64,000 nt of DNA from Gemmatimonadota bacterium (lineage in GTDB: Bacteria > Gemmatimonadota > Gemmatimonadetes > Gemmatimonadales > Gemmatimonadaceae), in NCBI GenBank assembly GCA_003152485.1, contig PMAE01000065.1, forward strand, positions 34,098-98,097. Direction: 5' to 3'. Position 1 is the stretch's first letter; each line of letters begins with the position of its first letter. The translations under genes were made by a program, and so were the position numbers. Below are positions 53,785 to 62,577 of the stretch, one piece after another. The notes beneath the pieces are model-generated. The model saw nothing but the letters and a program-made list of their open reading frames with translations, had not been told where the DNA came from and did not search any database.

Positions 53785-55389
53785 ATGCGCCGGTCGTTCG
53801 CGGGGGTCGTCGCGCTGGTGCTGAGCGCCGTCGGGCTGGGCACGCAACCCACGGCGCGCCCCGTGGTGGTCGCGTCCAAGCCGTTCGGCGAGTCGTACAT
53901 CCTGGCCGAGATGTTCGCGCAGCTGCTCGAGTCGCACGGCATCGCGGTCGATCGCCGGTTGGGGTTGGGCGCGACGCAGATCGCATACGGGGCGCTGCGC
54001 AGCGGGGATATCGATGTCTATCCGGAATACACGGGCACGGGGTTGATCGCCATTCTCGGGCTCGCGCCGGAACCGGATGCGCGGGCGGTGTTTGCACGCG
54101 TGGCCGCCGCGTCGGCGAGACGAGACAGCGTCCGCTGGTTGCCACCGCTGGGATTCGAAAACACATACGCGATCGCGGTGCGGCGCGGAACAGCCGACTC
54201 GCTTCATCTGGCGACGCTCACTGACTTGGCGCGGGCCGGTCACGGGCTTCGGGGCGGATTTACCGCGGACTTCATTGGCCGGCCCGACGGATTGCCGGGT
54301 CTCGTCCGAACGTACGGCGTGCAGTTACGCGACGTCCGCGCGTTGTTGCCGGCCGTGAAATACACCGCGCTGGCGGCGGGCGGCGTGGACGTCATCGACG
54401 GGTTCTCTACCGACGGCTTGATCGCACGGTACGATCTCGTCGTCCTGCGCGACGATCGGCACTTCTATCCGCCGTACGAAGCGGCGGCGGTCGTTGGCCG
54501 TGCGTTGCAGCGGGTCAATCCGGCCGCCGTGGCGGTGCTCACGGAGCTTAGCGATCGCATAGATGAGACGCGGATGCGGGCGCTCAACCGCCGGCTCGAA
54601 GTCGACGGTGTGCCGGTGGCGGTCGTCGCGGCCGACGGGCTGCGAGCGCTCGGGCTGACGCCCTCCCGTCCGGGCGACTCGCCGGCCGCGGACAGCGCCA
54701 CCGCGCTGGGCGAGCGCTCGTCTCGCACCGGAGGCGCCCAGGGCCGCGGATCGCTGGCCGAGTATCTCCGCGCTGAGCGGGGGCCCCTGGCGTCGATGAC
54801 GGCCCGCCATCTGTTGCTGGTCGCGGTGTCGCTCCTGGCCGCGATCGTGATCGCATTGCCGCTCGGCGTCGGTCTCACGACGGTACCGCGCCAGGCCGAA
54901 GGGGTGATTCGTACGGTCGGTGCGATCCAGACGCTACCCGGGATCGCGTTGTTGGCGTTCATGATCCCATTGCTGGGGATCGGTGTCGTGCCGGCGCTCG
55001 TGGCGCTCTTTCTCTATTCGTTGTACCCGATCCTCCGGAATACGTACGAGGGCGTCCGCGGTACCGACTCCGGGGCCGTCGACGCGGGCGAGGCGCTCGG
55101 CATGACGCCGCGCCAGGTGATGCTCTACGTCCGGCTCCCGCTTGCCACGCCCGTGATCATGGCCGGCATCCGCACCGCGGCCGTCATCGATGTCGGGACC
55201 GCAACGTTAGCGGCGTTCATCGGCGCCGGCGGCCTCGGTGATCCGATCGTGACTGGGCTCGCGCTCTCGGACACACGAATGATTCTGTCGGGCGCGATCC
55301 CGGCGGCAGCGCTGGCGCTGGCGGTCGATACCGGGCTCGGTGTTGCACAGCGTATGGCGGCGCGGCGGTGGGGTGGGGGACGGTCTTAG
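53785..55389 (+). CDS. OpuC/EgtU-like binding protein-permease fusion
   Basis: Fused substrate-binding and permease protein of 534 aa, starting right after the ATPase stop. Residues ~1-25 look like a signal sequence. Residues ~27-285 are a quaternary-ammonium-type binding domain (VASKPFGESYILAEMFAQLL, GATQIAYGALRSGDIDVYPEYTGTG, DVIDGFSTDGLIARYDL). After a polar linker (~290-340) come about five or six membrane spans with the permease coupling loop VDAGEALGMTPRQVMLYVRLPLATPVI near 440. Known EgtU proteins import ergothioneine through a permease followed by a binding domain; here the order is reversed. With egtB-egtD-egtA directly upstream, ergothioneine or a related betaine (hercynine, glycine betaine) is the likely ligand. 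Confidence 0.85.
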   Translation: MRRSFAGVVALVLSAVGLGTQPTARPVVVASKPFGESYILAEMFAQLLESHGIAVDRRLGLGATQIAYGALRSGDIDVYPEYTGTGLIAILGLAPEPDARAVFARVAAASARRDSVRWLPPLGFENTYAIAVRRGTADSLHLATLTDLARAGHGLRGGFTADFIGRPDGLPGLVRTYGVQLRDVRALLPAVKYTALAAGGVDVIDGFSTDGLIARYDLVVLRDDRHFYPPYEAAAVVGRALQRVNPAAVAVLTELSDRIDETRMRALNRRLEVDGVPVAVVAADGLRALGLTPSRPGDSPAADSATALGERSSRTGGAQGRGSLAEYLRAERGPLASMTARHLLLVAVSLLAAIVIALPLGVGLTTVPRQAEGVIRTVGAIQTLPGIALLAFMIPLLGIGVVPALVALFLYSLYPILRNTYEGVRGTDSGAVDAGEALGMTPRQVMLYVRLPLATPVIMAGIRTAAVIDVGTATLAAFIGAGGLGDPIVTGLALSDTRMILSGAIPAAALALAVDTGLGVAQRMAARRWGGGRS

Positions 55390-58300
55390 AACCGCCAGGT
55401 GCGCGTCAACGTCAGTCCGAAGATCCCTGTGAGCGGGGTGCTCTGGGTCGTCGACAGGGTCGGCTGGCCAAGGAGGTAGAGGGGTTGGCCGCTGAGTTGG
55501 AGACTGAGGTTTTCTCCTATCCGCTGGATGACGACCGCGCCGGGCGCCACGCTGGCCTGGATGGCGACGAAGGTCTGCGGCGTGAAATACTTACCGAACT
55601 CCAGCTGCGTGTTCTGGAAGAACGCGGCGCTGCTTCGGGTCTGCGCGATGTCCGTATAGTTGTTCGCGGTGTTGATCGTGAGCACGTCTGCACCGAGCGC
55701 ACGCGCCAGGTCGCCCTTCACCTGGTCGGTCACCACACCCACAGCCTCGCCGGCGAGCTGGTTCTGCACGAACGTGCCCGCGGCGCCGACCACGCCGCCG
55801 CCTTGCGTGCTCGACAGTGGTGAGCTCTGACCTTGCTGCGTCAGTCCGCTCGTTGGGACGCTGAACGCCAGATAGCTCAAGAGATCGCTCTGGGAGATCG
55901 GTGGCTGTGCATCGCTGGCGAGGGTCAATCGCAGCGAGTCGAGCGACCCTCCGATGTTGATCTGGATGGCGATGGCTTCACGGCCGGGCACGGGCACGTC
56001 ATATTCGCCTTGTGCCTGCAGCGTGGGATTGAGCTCGGGCGTGCCGATGAATACAGCCTCGCCCTTGTTGATGACGAACCGTTTCCCCAACACCGAGTAT
56101 TCGCCACGGTCCGTCGAGACTGTGCCATCGACGACTATGGCCTCCTGCTTCTGGTCGATGTGCACGGTGATCGGGCGCGGCGAGTACACCTCGACGTTCG
56201 CGTCTTTAGTGCGCACCCAACTGCCGCGATGCACCGAGACATCCACGTCCATGCGCGCGCTCGAGAGCAACACGTTCTTCGTGGGGATGAGCTTGCGCAC
56301 ATCCGACTTCGACGTATCCGCGATGTAATAGACGATCGCGTCGCTGACGTCCACGATCCGTTTCCCATTCGATTCCGGGATATAGATCACCGCGTTGCGA
56401 ATCGTGGTGGACCCCGAGATGTACAGCGCGGTGGCCGGCCCGGCGACGGTCACCGCGGCATCCAGGTCGATGCGCCCGCGCTCACGGGTACTGAGGACGC
56501 GCGCATTCCGCGCGGAGGTCGTGACATTGAGCACCGGGACGTCGGGGTCGCTCAGGTCGAGCGATCCCGTGACCTGGAGATGTCCCCCCGTGGACGGCGT
56601 CGTCGCGACGAGCGAATCGATCACCACCGAATCGCGGGTCATCCGAATGCGGGCCGTCGCATCACGCAGCAGCGTGCCGGTGGAGACTATGGTTGTCGAG
56701 CCCCCATCGAGCGTTAGCGTCCCACGGGGCTCGGGCTTACGGACCGTGCCCCCGACCGAGATCTGTCCGGTGAGCCGGCCGCCGACGTCGCGGACCGCCG
56801 GCGTGAATTGCGGGATGATGTCGAGCGGCAGACTGTCGAGATGCACGTCGGCCCGCAGGGGGCGATCCGGCAGCCTCGATCCCGTCACGCCGAGCGCGAG
56901 ATCAATCGGCACATCCGCCGTGGCCACCGCGAAGGGCGCCGAGGGCGCGCCCTTGGGCGCGAGCTCCGCGCGCAGCTGTAGCAGCGTGGTGTCGTATTGA
57001 TAGCTGACGTAGATGTTGGGAAGCGGGAATTCGTGGATGGTACCACTCGACACCGACAGCCTCCCGCGAAGCCGCGGGTGGTGTGTGTCGCCCAGGAGAT
57101 CCGCGTGCAGCGAGAGCAGTCCCCGGATCGGCAGATCTTGCTGCGCGAGTGCGGCGAGGTCGGCGAGCTCGAGGTTCTGCACGACCGCGTGGAGGCCGAC
57201 ATCGGGTCCCGCATGTGTCGGGAGGAAGCCGTCCACCGTGATATGGGCCGCGTGACCGCCCGTCAACTCCACCGAGTGCGCGGTGATGCCATTGCTCCCC
57301 CAGCTGACCGAGGCGGGATGCGGCGCCCGCCATATGGTCGTGTCGATCCGAAGGTTGAGCGAGTCGTATTCCACTTCGGCGACGGTTGGTGTGTAGCGAA
57401 AGCGGGAATTCGCCGCGAAATCACGGCTCGGCGACTGCCGCACGGCAAGCCGCAAGGTGCCGTCGGGTTTGCGGTATGTCACCTGTGCGTCGAGACCGTC
57501 GAGTGCAAATCCGGCGATCGTCGCCGTATCGATGCGCACAGTGGCGGCGGCCGGTGCGGTCAGCGCGGGGGCATCGGTCCACTGATACGTCGCGAACGCC
57601 CGGCGCGCCGCGTTGCCCCAGGCGATCACCGAGTCCGCGATGAGGTCACCGGTGAGATCGAACCGCTTGATGTTGCCTGTCACCGTACCGGTCGCCACCG
57701 CGTGGCCGGCGAGCGAGTCCCGGCGGAGCGCCCTCGGCGTGTCCACGGCGAGCGCGGGGGGGACGCCCCCCGCGATGGCCCGCTGAATCTCGGTCGTGTC
57801 TGCGTCGTGCGCCGAATCTGCGCGGGCGCGCGCCACGGCCTCGGCAACGACTCCGGGACGCGGCGCGACGGCGACGCTGTCGGTTGGTAGAAACCGGCGG
57901 AAGGCGGCCAGTGAGTCAGCCGTGACCCGATATGTCAGGGCGCCACTCTGGCCCGCGGTCAATCCGAATGCACCGGCGACGTCGGCGGTCGTGGCGAGGG
58001 CGCGGACATGCGCCGAGTCCACGTGCACCTGGCCGTCACCGATTGTCGCGCGTAGGTGCGCCGAGTCTACGTCCACGCTGTCGAACACCGATGCGTGGAT
58101 GTCCGCCGCGAACTCCGCGCTCATGGTCTCAGCTGTGGTCCCGTGGCCGCGGGCGCTCGCCGTCGCGGTGAGTGCCGTATGGGGTGCGACGAGCGACACG
58201 CTGTGCGCGTCGAACAGGTGGGTCGTGGCGGCGAGGTCGTACCCGATGGTCGACGACGCGAGATCGACATGTCCGTCGACCGTCAGCCCGGCTGAATCGG

Positions 58301-60140
58301 GCGCGCCGACGACGCCAAGACGTGCATGGACGACGAGATCCCGCATCTCACCAGTGATTCGCACGTCGCCCGCAGCGTGGCCCGCCAGCTTGGCGGATGG
58401 CATGAACCGCCCCAGCACGGCGAGGTCGATGGGAGTGAGCGTCGCGGTCACGTTCATCCGGTCCGGGCGAAACCGGGTCGCTGCAGCCGTCTCGTGCGCT
58501 GACGCGCCGCGTGGCGCCGCGCCGCGAACCCCGGAGCGGTCGGGCCCGGCTATCGGACGTGTCCGGGGGAGATCGGCCGGCGGGGCCGCTGGCTTGGGTG
58601 CGAATGTGACATCGCCGTCGGCGACGAGATGCGAGTAGGCGTCGCCCATATGGTGTTCGAGATCCGCGTGCGCGATCATCGAATCGGATGTCGAGCCGTC
58701 GATGGTCGCGGTCCCCGTGACCGTGCCGCCAATCGGGAGCGACGGCATCGCGATCTGGCCGAGCGCGACCTGCAGCGGCGCCAAAGTGAGGGCGAGGTGA
58801 CGGGCCCGGTACCCGCGGCCATCCATCCCGATCTCGCCAACCGCGGTCAGGTGGCTCTGCCCATCTGCCCGGTCGTCGAACGTCAACTCGGCGTCGAGTC
58901 TGAGGCCGCTGGCGCCCCCCGCGACCACGGCGTGTCCCGAGGCGACGCCTTGCCGCGGGAGAGCGAGCCCGGGCCGGAGTCGCTCGATGAGGCGGGTGTC
59001 GATGCCGGAGAATCGGAGGTCGGTGTCGTGCATCGAGAGCGAGTCGCCGACGGTAATGCCAAGCTGCCCGGTGATGCGCGCGGTGCCGATGCGAGCGACC
59101 AGGTCGCGAGCCACGTACTGCTGCGAACGGCCGCGCCATCTCGTGGTGACATCGGCGGTGACGGTGCCATCGAGTGGCAGGCGCGGCTCGATGAAGCGCA
59201 TGTCACCGACCGTGACGGGCCCGGCGCGCAATCGTAGATCGAGATCCCCGCTGGCAATGGCGTACGACGCGCGCCCATCGATGCGGGACGACGGCAGCAC
59301 CACCGCGGCCTGAGGCATCCAGAGCGAATCGCCTGTGAAGTACAGCGTGCCGGCCAAGTCGCGCACGATCGCATCTGGCGGCCGAAAGACCGCGAGATCC
59401 GCGCTGAGCGATGTCACACGCGCGACTCTCACGGGGTGCGCCGGATCCGCGAGGCGGAGGGCGGCGATGGTCGTCGTCAGCGCGTGGACGGCGATCGTCT
59501 TCTCAAATCCGCCAGGGACGGCGGCCACCGCGACGCGAGCGTTAGCGCCAAGCGCCGTCTGGATCGCGCTGTCGCGCGCGAGGCCAGTCAGCCCGCTGTC
59601 CGGGTGCCAGGGCGAGCGCACGGTCAGGTCACCGTCGACGACCCGGACACCGGTCATCGCGATCCAACTCCCAAACCCGCGCTGGGTCGTGTCCGACGGC
59701 GAGTCTGAGCCGCGAAAGATGCGCGTGTAATTCCATTCGCCGTCCTGCGCCTGGACGAGCACGACCACTGGGTGGTCGAGCAGGACATCGTGGAAGTCGA
59801 GTCGTTTGTGCAGGACGTCGGCGAGGTGGTACTCCAATTCCAGTCGCCGGGCACTGACGAAGGGGGCGCCGTCGGCGTCGGTGATGGACACGTCGCTGAG
59901 CACCACATGATGCAGGAGGCTCCCGCCGACACCGCCGATGTGCACGTCGCCGTGCACGGGCCCGCGCAGTGCGTGAAGGGCAATGCGGCGCACGCGCTCG
60001 TGTCCCCACGGCGTGGTCGTGAGCACGAACACGGCCGCTGCGACGAGCGCGACGAGCGCCGCCACCACGATGATGCCTCCGACCAGGACTCGGCGGACCA
60101 TGTGTCCGGCGTGCCTCGTCACTTTAAAACGCCTGCCCAA
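55386..60140 (-). CDS. tamB: TamB-like translocation and assembly module protein
   Basis: Very large envelope protein of 1584 aa. A single N-terminal membrane anchor (VLVGGIIVVAALVALVAAAVFVL near residue 20) is followed by a long AsmA/TamB-type beta-helical region and the conserved C-terminal DUF490 domain (~1230-1584; e.g. VDGTVSTDRGEYSVLGKRFVINKGEAVF near 1350, LSYLAFSVPTSG near 1440). It ends in the strand-like LTGIFGLTLTRTWRF. TamB spans the periplasm and works with a BamA/TamA-family barrel in inserting outer-membrane proteins or moving phospholipids. It overlaps the tamA gene by 17 bases and is convergent with the transporter gene (4-base overlap). Confidence 0.9.
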   Translation of the reverse strand: MGRRFKVTRHAGHMVRRVLVGGIIVVAALVALVAAAVFVLTTTPWGHERVRRIALHALRGPVHGDVHIGGVGGSLLHHVVLSDVSITDADGAPFVSARRLELEYHLADVLHKRLDFHDVLLDHPVVVLVQAQDGEWNYTRIFRGSDSPSDTTQRGFGSWIAMTGVRVVDGDLTVRSPWHPDSGLTGLARDSAIQTALGANARVAVAAVPGGFEKTIAVHALTTTIAALRLADPAHPVRVARVTSLSADLAVFRPPDAIVRDLAGTLYFTGDSLWMPQAAVVLPSSRIDGRASYAIASGDLDLRLRAGPVTVGDMRFIEPRLPLDGTVTADVTTRWRGRSQQYVARDLVARIGTARITGQLGITVGDSLSMHDTDLRFSGIDTRLIERLRPGLALPRQGVASGHAVVAGGASGLRLDAELTFDDRADGQSHLTAVGEIGMDGRGYRARHLALTLAPLQVALGQIAMPSLPIGGTVTGTATIDGSTSDSMIAHADLEHHMGDAYSHLVADGDVTFAPKPAAPPADLPRTRPIAGPDRSGVRGAAPRGASAHETAAATRFRPDRMNVTATLTPIDLAVLGRFMPSAKLAGHAAGDVRITGEMRDLVVHARLGVVGAPDSAGLTVDGHVDLASSTIGYDLAATTHLFDAHSVSLVAPHTALTATASARGHGTTAETMSAEFAADIHASVFDSVDVDSAHLRATIGDGQVHVDSAHVRALATTADVAGAFGLTAGQSGALTYRVTADSLAAFRRFLPTDSVAVAPRPGVVAEAVARARADSAHDADTTEIQRAIAGGVPPALAVDTPRALRRDSLAGHAVATGTVTGNIKRFDLTGDLIADSVIAWGNAARRAFATYQWTDAPALTAPAAATVRIDTATIAGFALDGLDAQVTYRKPDGTLRLAVRQSPSRDFAANSRFRYTPTVAEVEYDSLNLRIDTTIWRAPHPASVSWGSNGITAHSVELTGGHAAHITVDGFLPTHAGPDVGLHAVVQNLELADLAALAQQDLPIRGLLSLHADLLGDTHHPRLRGRLSVSSGTIHEFPLPNIYVSYQYDTTLLQLRAELAPKGAPSAPFAVATADVPIDLALGVTGSRLPDRPLRADVHLDSLPLDIIPQFTPAVRDVGGRLTGQISVGGTVRKPEPRGTLTLDGGSTTIVSTGTLLRDATARIRMTRDSVVIDSLVATTPSTGGHLQVTGSLDLSDPDVPVLNVTTSARNARVLSTRERGRIDLDAAVTVAGPATALYISGSTTIRNAVIYIPESNGKRIVDVSDAIVYYIADTSKSDVRKLIPTKNVLLSSARMDVDVSVHRGSWVRTKDANVEVYSPRPITVHIDQKQEAIVVDGTVSTDRGEYSVLGKRFVINKGEAVFIGTPELNPTLQAQGEYDVPVPGREAIAIQINIGGSLDSLRLTLASDAQPPISQSDLLSYLAFSVPTSGLTQQGQSSPLSSTQGGGVVGAAGTFVQNQLAGEAVGVVTDQVKGDLARALGADVLTINTANNYTDIAQTRSSAAFFQNTQLEFGKYFTPQTFVAIQASVAPGAVVIQRIGENLSLQLSGQPLYLLGQPTLSTTQSTPLTGIFGLTLTRTWRF

Positions 60141-62535
60141 TCGATAGGTGGAGGCTCACCCGATTCAATATCGCCTGGAGACCGCCTTCGGTCCGCGCCG
60201 GGGCGTAGATCCGTTCGCTCGCCGCGGCGGGGGTGCCCGGCGGCCCGGATACGGCCACGATGTGGCCCGTGGCATCCTCGGTGAGAACCACGAGCCGGTA
60301 GGTGGTGAGCGGATTGATGCCGATATCGACGCGGATGGGTCCGACGAGCGACAGGTATCGGAACCCGAATCCGGGCGTGATCGCACTCGTGCCGCTGGTC
60401 GCGCTTTGGATGTTGCCTTGTCCGACGACTCCGCCATCGACGAACACCGCGCCGCCGAATTGTTGAAACAGCGGAAAGCGGTACTCGACACTACCTTCAA
60501 GCAGCGTGCGCCCGCCGAGAGCCTGCGGGATGAAATTCGCGTCCGAGAGGTAGGATACGCCGTTGACGGGACACTGCTGAATCGGCGTCGTCTGCGGGCA
60601 TTGATTGTTGGGCCCGCGCAGAATATTGGGGTCGATCGTCAGAACGCGCGGGCCGAGCTGGTTCTCTCCAAAGCCGCGCACGGATTGCGATCCGCCGGCG
60701 TAGAAGCGGGCCGTGGGGTGCAGGATATTCGAGGATGTATCGCCGATCGCGGCGCCGGTGCCGCCGAGCGCGCCGACGACGCCGACCCGACCGTTGAAGG
60801 CCAGGACGGAGCGGCCGACGGGATGGTAGAACGACGCGGTGACGTACGCGCGGTCGTACCGGAAATCGGAGAGCGTGAACTGCGACGCGTATTGCAACTC
60901 GGCGCGAGCGACGTATCCGGTTGTGGGGTTGAGGGGGTCGTTGCTCCGGTCGATCTGCGCCGTCGCGGCAAAGGGGGAGAGCCGCGCGCGGGAGCGCAGT
61001 GCATCGCGCGTCGCGGCGTCGCACACGCCATAGTCCACGCAGAAGTAGACATCCGCCGCGTCCACGTGCGTGACGGCGAACTGATAGCCAATCGTGAGTG
61101 GGGCGCGATCGGCGAGATCGTGTGTGAACGTCGGAGACACGCCATAGGCGTTGTCGACGAACACGCCAGGTGCGACGCTGCGGTGGGCGAACACGCCCGC
61201 AGCCAGCGTATTCTCTGGCGCGAGGAACCAGGGCTGTGTAACCTTGGCGCTGATGTGCCAGGTCGGGGAGAGGTAGGGATTCGGATCGACCCCGGCAGGG
61301 ATCTCTTTGAAGCCGTTGTTGAATGTCGTGGAGAGTCCGTGCGCGAAGAGGTTGCCCACGCCCGCCTGGATCACGAGTCGGCGGGCGCCCCCCACCCAGT
61401 TGTTGTCGGTGAATTGACCCGACAGCTGGACGAAATCGACCGTGGTGAAGCCGACGCCGACTTCCGTTGCCCTGGGCGGGGCTTCATCCACGTTGACGGT
61501 GACCGTCTTGGCGCTGTCGGGTCGTCCGGGCATCGAATCCACGGTGACCGCGGCTCGGCGAAAGAGGCCCGTTTGATAGAGGGCTCGCTGACTGCGCTGG
61601 ACGTCATTTCGTATGAAGAGGGATCGCGGTCGCAGGACTAGCGCGTGACGAATCGTCTGCGAACTAACCGTCGTGTTACCGGCGACGATGATCGTGTCGA
61701 TGGTAGCGCGCGCATGCGGGTCCACGGCGATCCGGACCGCGGCGGTCCCCGCCTGGACCGTCCCGGCTGCGGCGGCGGCGCGCGTGGCGGAGTCGGACCG
61801 AGGCTGCCCGGTCAGCGCGACCACCGTGTCGATCGTGGCATCGGCGTAGCCGCGGGCCCACATCCAATTGCGCATCAGCAACGCCGTCGTGTCGAGCGCG
61901 TTGAGATCGAGCGGCTGGTTGGTGCGCAGCAGGACGAGCCGCCGGCGATCCTTTCGAGTGAAAAGCGTATCCGGGGACAGCGTGATCGTGGTGATTCGAG
62001 TGGGCGGACCCTCGTGGATCGTGAACGTCACCCGCGCGATCGTGCCCCCCGGCGGCGTCACCGTCGTGTCGACGGACGTCAGGCGGTAGCCGAGTTTCCA
62101 GTACAGGATCCGAATCCGGAGGACATCGCGTCGGAGCTCGTCGCGGTCGAGGTAGTGCCGTTCATAGAAATACGGCGACTTGGAGACGAGGCAGAAGGGG
62201 ATGTAAAAGATGCCGCGGCAATGGGATTCTGTCGTCGAGATGCTGGTCTCGAGATCCCCGACCGAGATCGCGTGTGTCCCGCGGATGGTGACGTCTTTGA
62301 TCTCGGGCCGAGCGCGCCGTCCGATGAGTGCGTCGCGGGCCAGCGCAGCCTTGCGCCGCCTCGGCGCGCTATCCGCTGATGCGTCGTGTGCCGAGTCCTG
62401 GGCGGCGGCCCAGGCGGGACGCGCGATGTTGGCCGCGAGCGCCGAGAGAATGACCGAGAGGGCCCACGCCTGGGCGGCGGGCCGAGTCAACACGCGACGC
62501 CCAATTCGATTGGCACGACGACGGGCACAATGCAT
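60124..62535 (-). CDS. tamA: outer-membrane assembly factor, BamA/TamA family (Omp85)
   Basis: Omp85-family beta-barrel protein of 803 aa. A signal peptide (~residues 20-45, ALSVILSALAANIARPAWAAAQ) is followed by POTRA-type repeats (~85-370; e.g. KDVTIRGTHAISVGDLE and VTFTIHEGPPTRITTITL) and a 16-strand barrel. The family motif is seen near VRGFGENQLGPRVLTIDP, which matches the (V/I)RGY-type loop. The chain ends in Phe (SLHLSIGQAF), as outer-membrane barrels do. Pairing with tamB in one operon favours TamA, although the size is close to BamA and BamA-TamB pairs are common outside Proteobacteria. It lies 42 bases after rho. Confidence 0.88.
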   Translation of the reverse strand: MHCARRRANRIGRRVLTRPAAQAWALSVILSALAANIARPAWAAAQDSAHDASADSAPRRRKAALARDALIGRRARPEIKDVTIRGTHAISVGDLETSISTTESHCRGIFYIPFCLVSKSPYFYERHYLDRDELRRDVLRIRILYWKLGYRLTSVDTTVTPPGGTIARVTFTIHEGPPTRITTITLSPDTLFTRKDRRRLVLLRTNQPLDLNALDTTALLMRNWMWARGYADATIDTVVALTGQPRSDSATRAAAAAGTVQAGTAAVRIAVDPHARATIDTIIVAGNTTVSSQTIRHALVLRPRSLFIRNDVQRSQRALYQTGLFRRAAVTVDSMPGRPDSAKTVTVNVDEAPPRATEVGVGFTTVDFVQLSGQFTDNNWVGGARRLVIQAGVGNLFAHGLSTTFNNGFKEIPAGVDPNPYLSPTWHISAKVTQPWFLAPENTLAAGVFAHRSVAPGVFVDNAYGVSPTFTHDLADRAPLTIGYQFAVTHVDAADVYFCVDYGVCDAATRDALRSRARLSPFAATAQIDRSNDPLNPTTGYVARAELQYASQFTLSDFRYDRAYVTASFYHPVGRSVLAFNGRVGVVGALGGTGAAIGDTSSNILHPTARFYAGGSQSVRGFGENQLGPRVLTIDPNILRGPNNQCPQTTPIQQCPVNGVSYLSDANFIPQALGGRTLLEGSVEYRFPLFQQFGGAVFVDGGVVGQGNIQSATSGTSAITPGFGFRYLSLVGPIRVDIGINPLTTYRLVVLTEDATGHIVAVSGPPGTPAAASERIYAPARTEGGLQAILNRVSLHLSIGQAF

Positions 62536-62577
62536 GGCTCCGCCGAGGAGAGCAAGGTGCGGGCCGGAACGGCCCCT

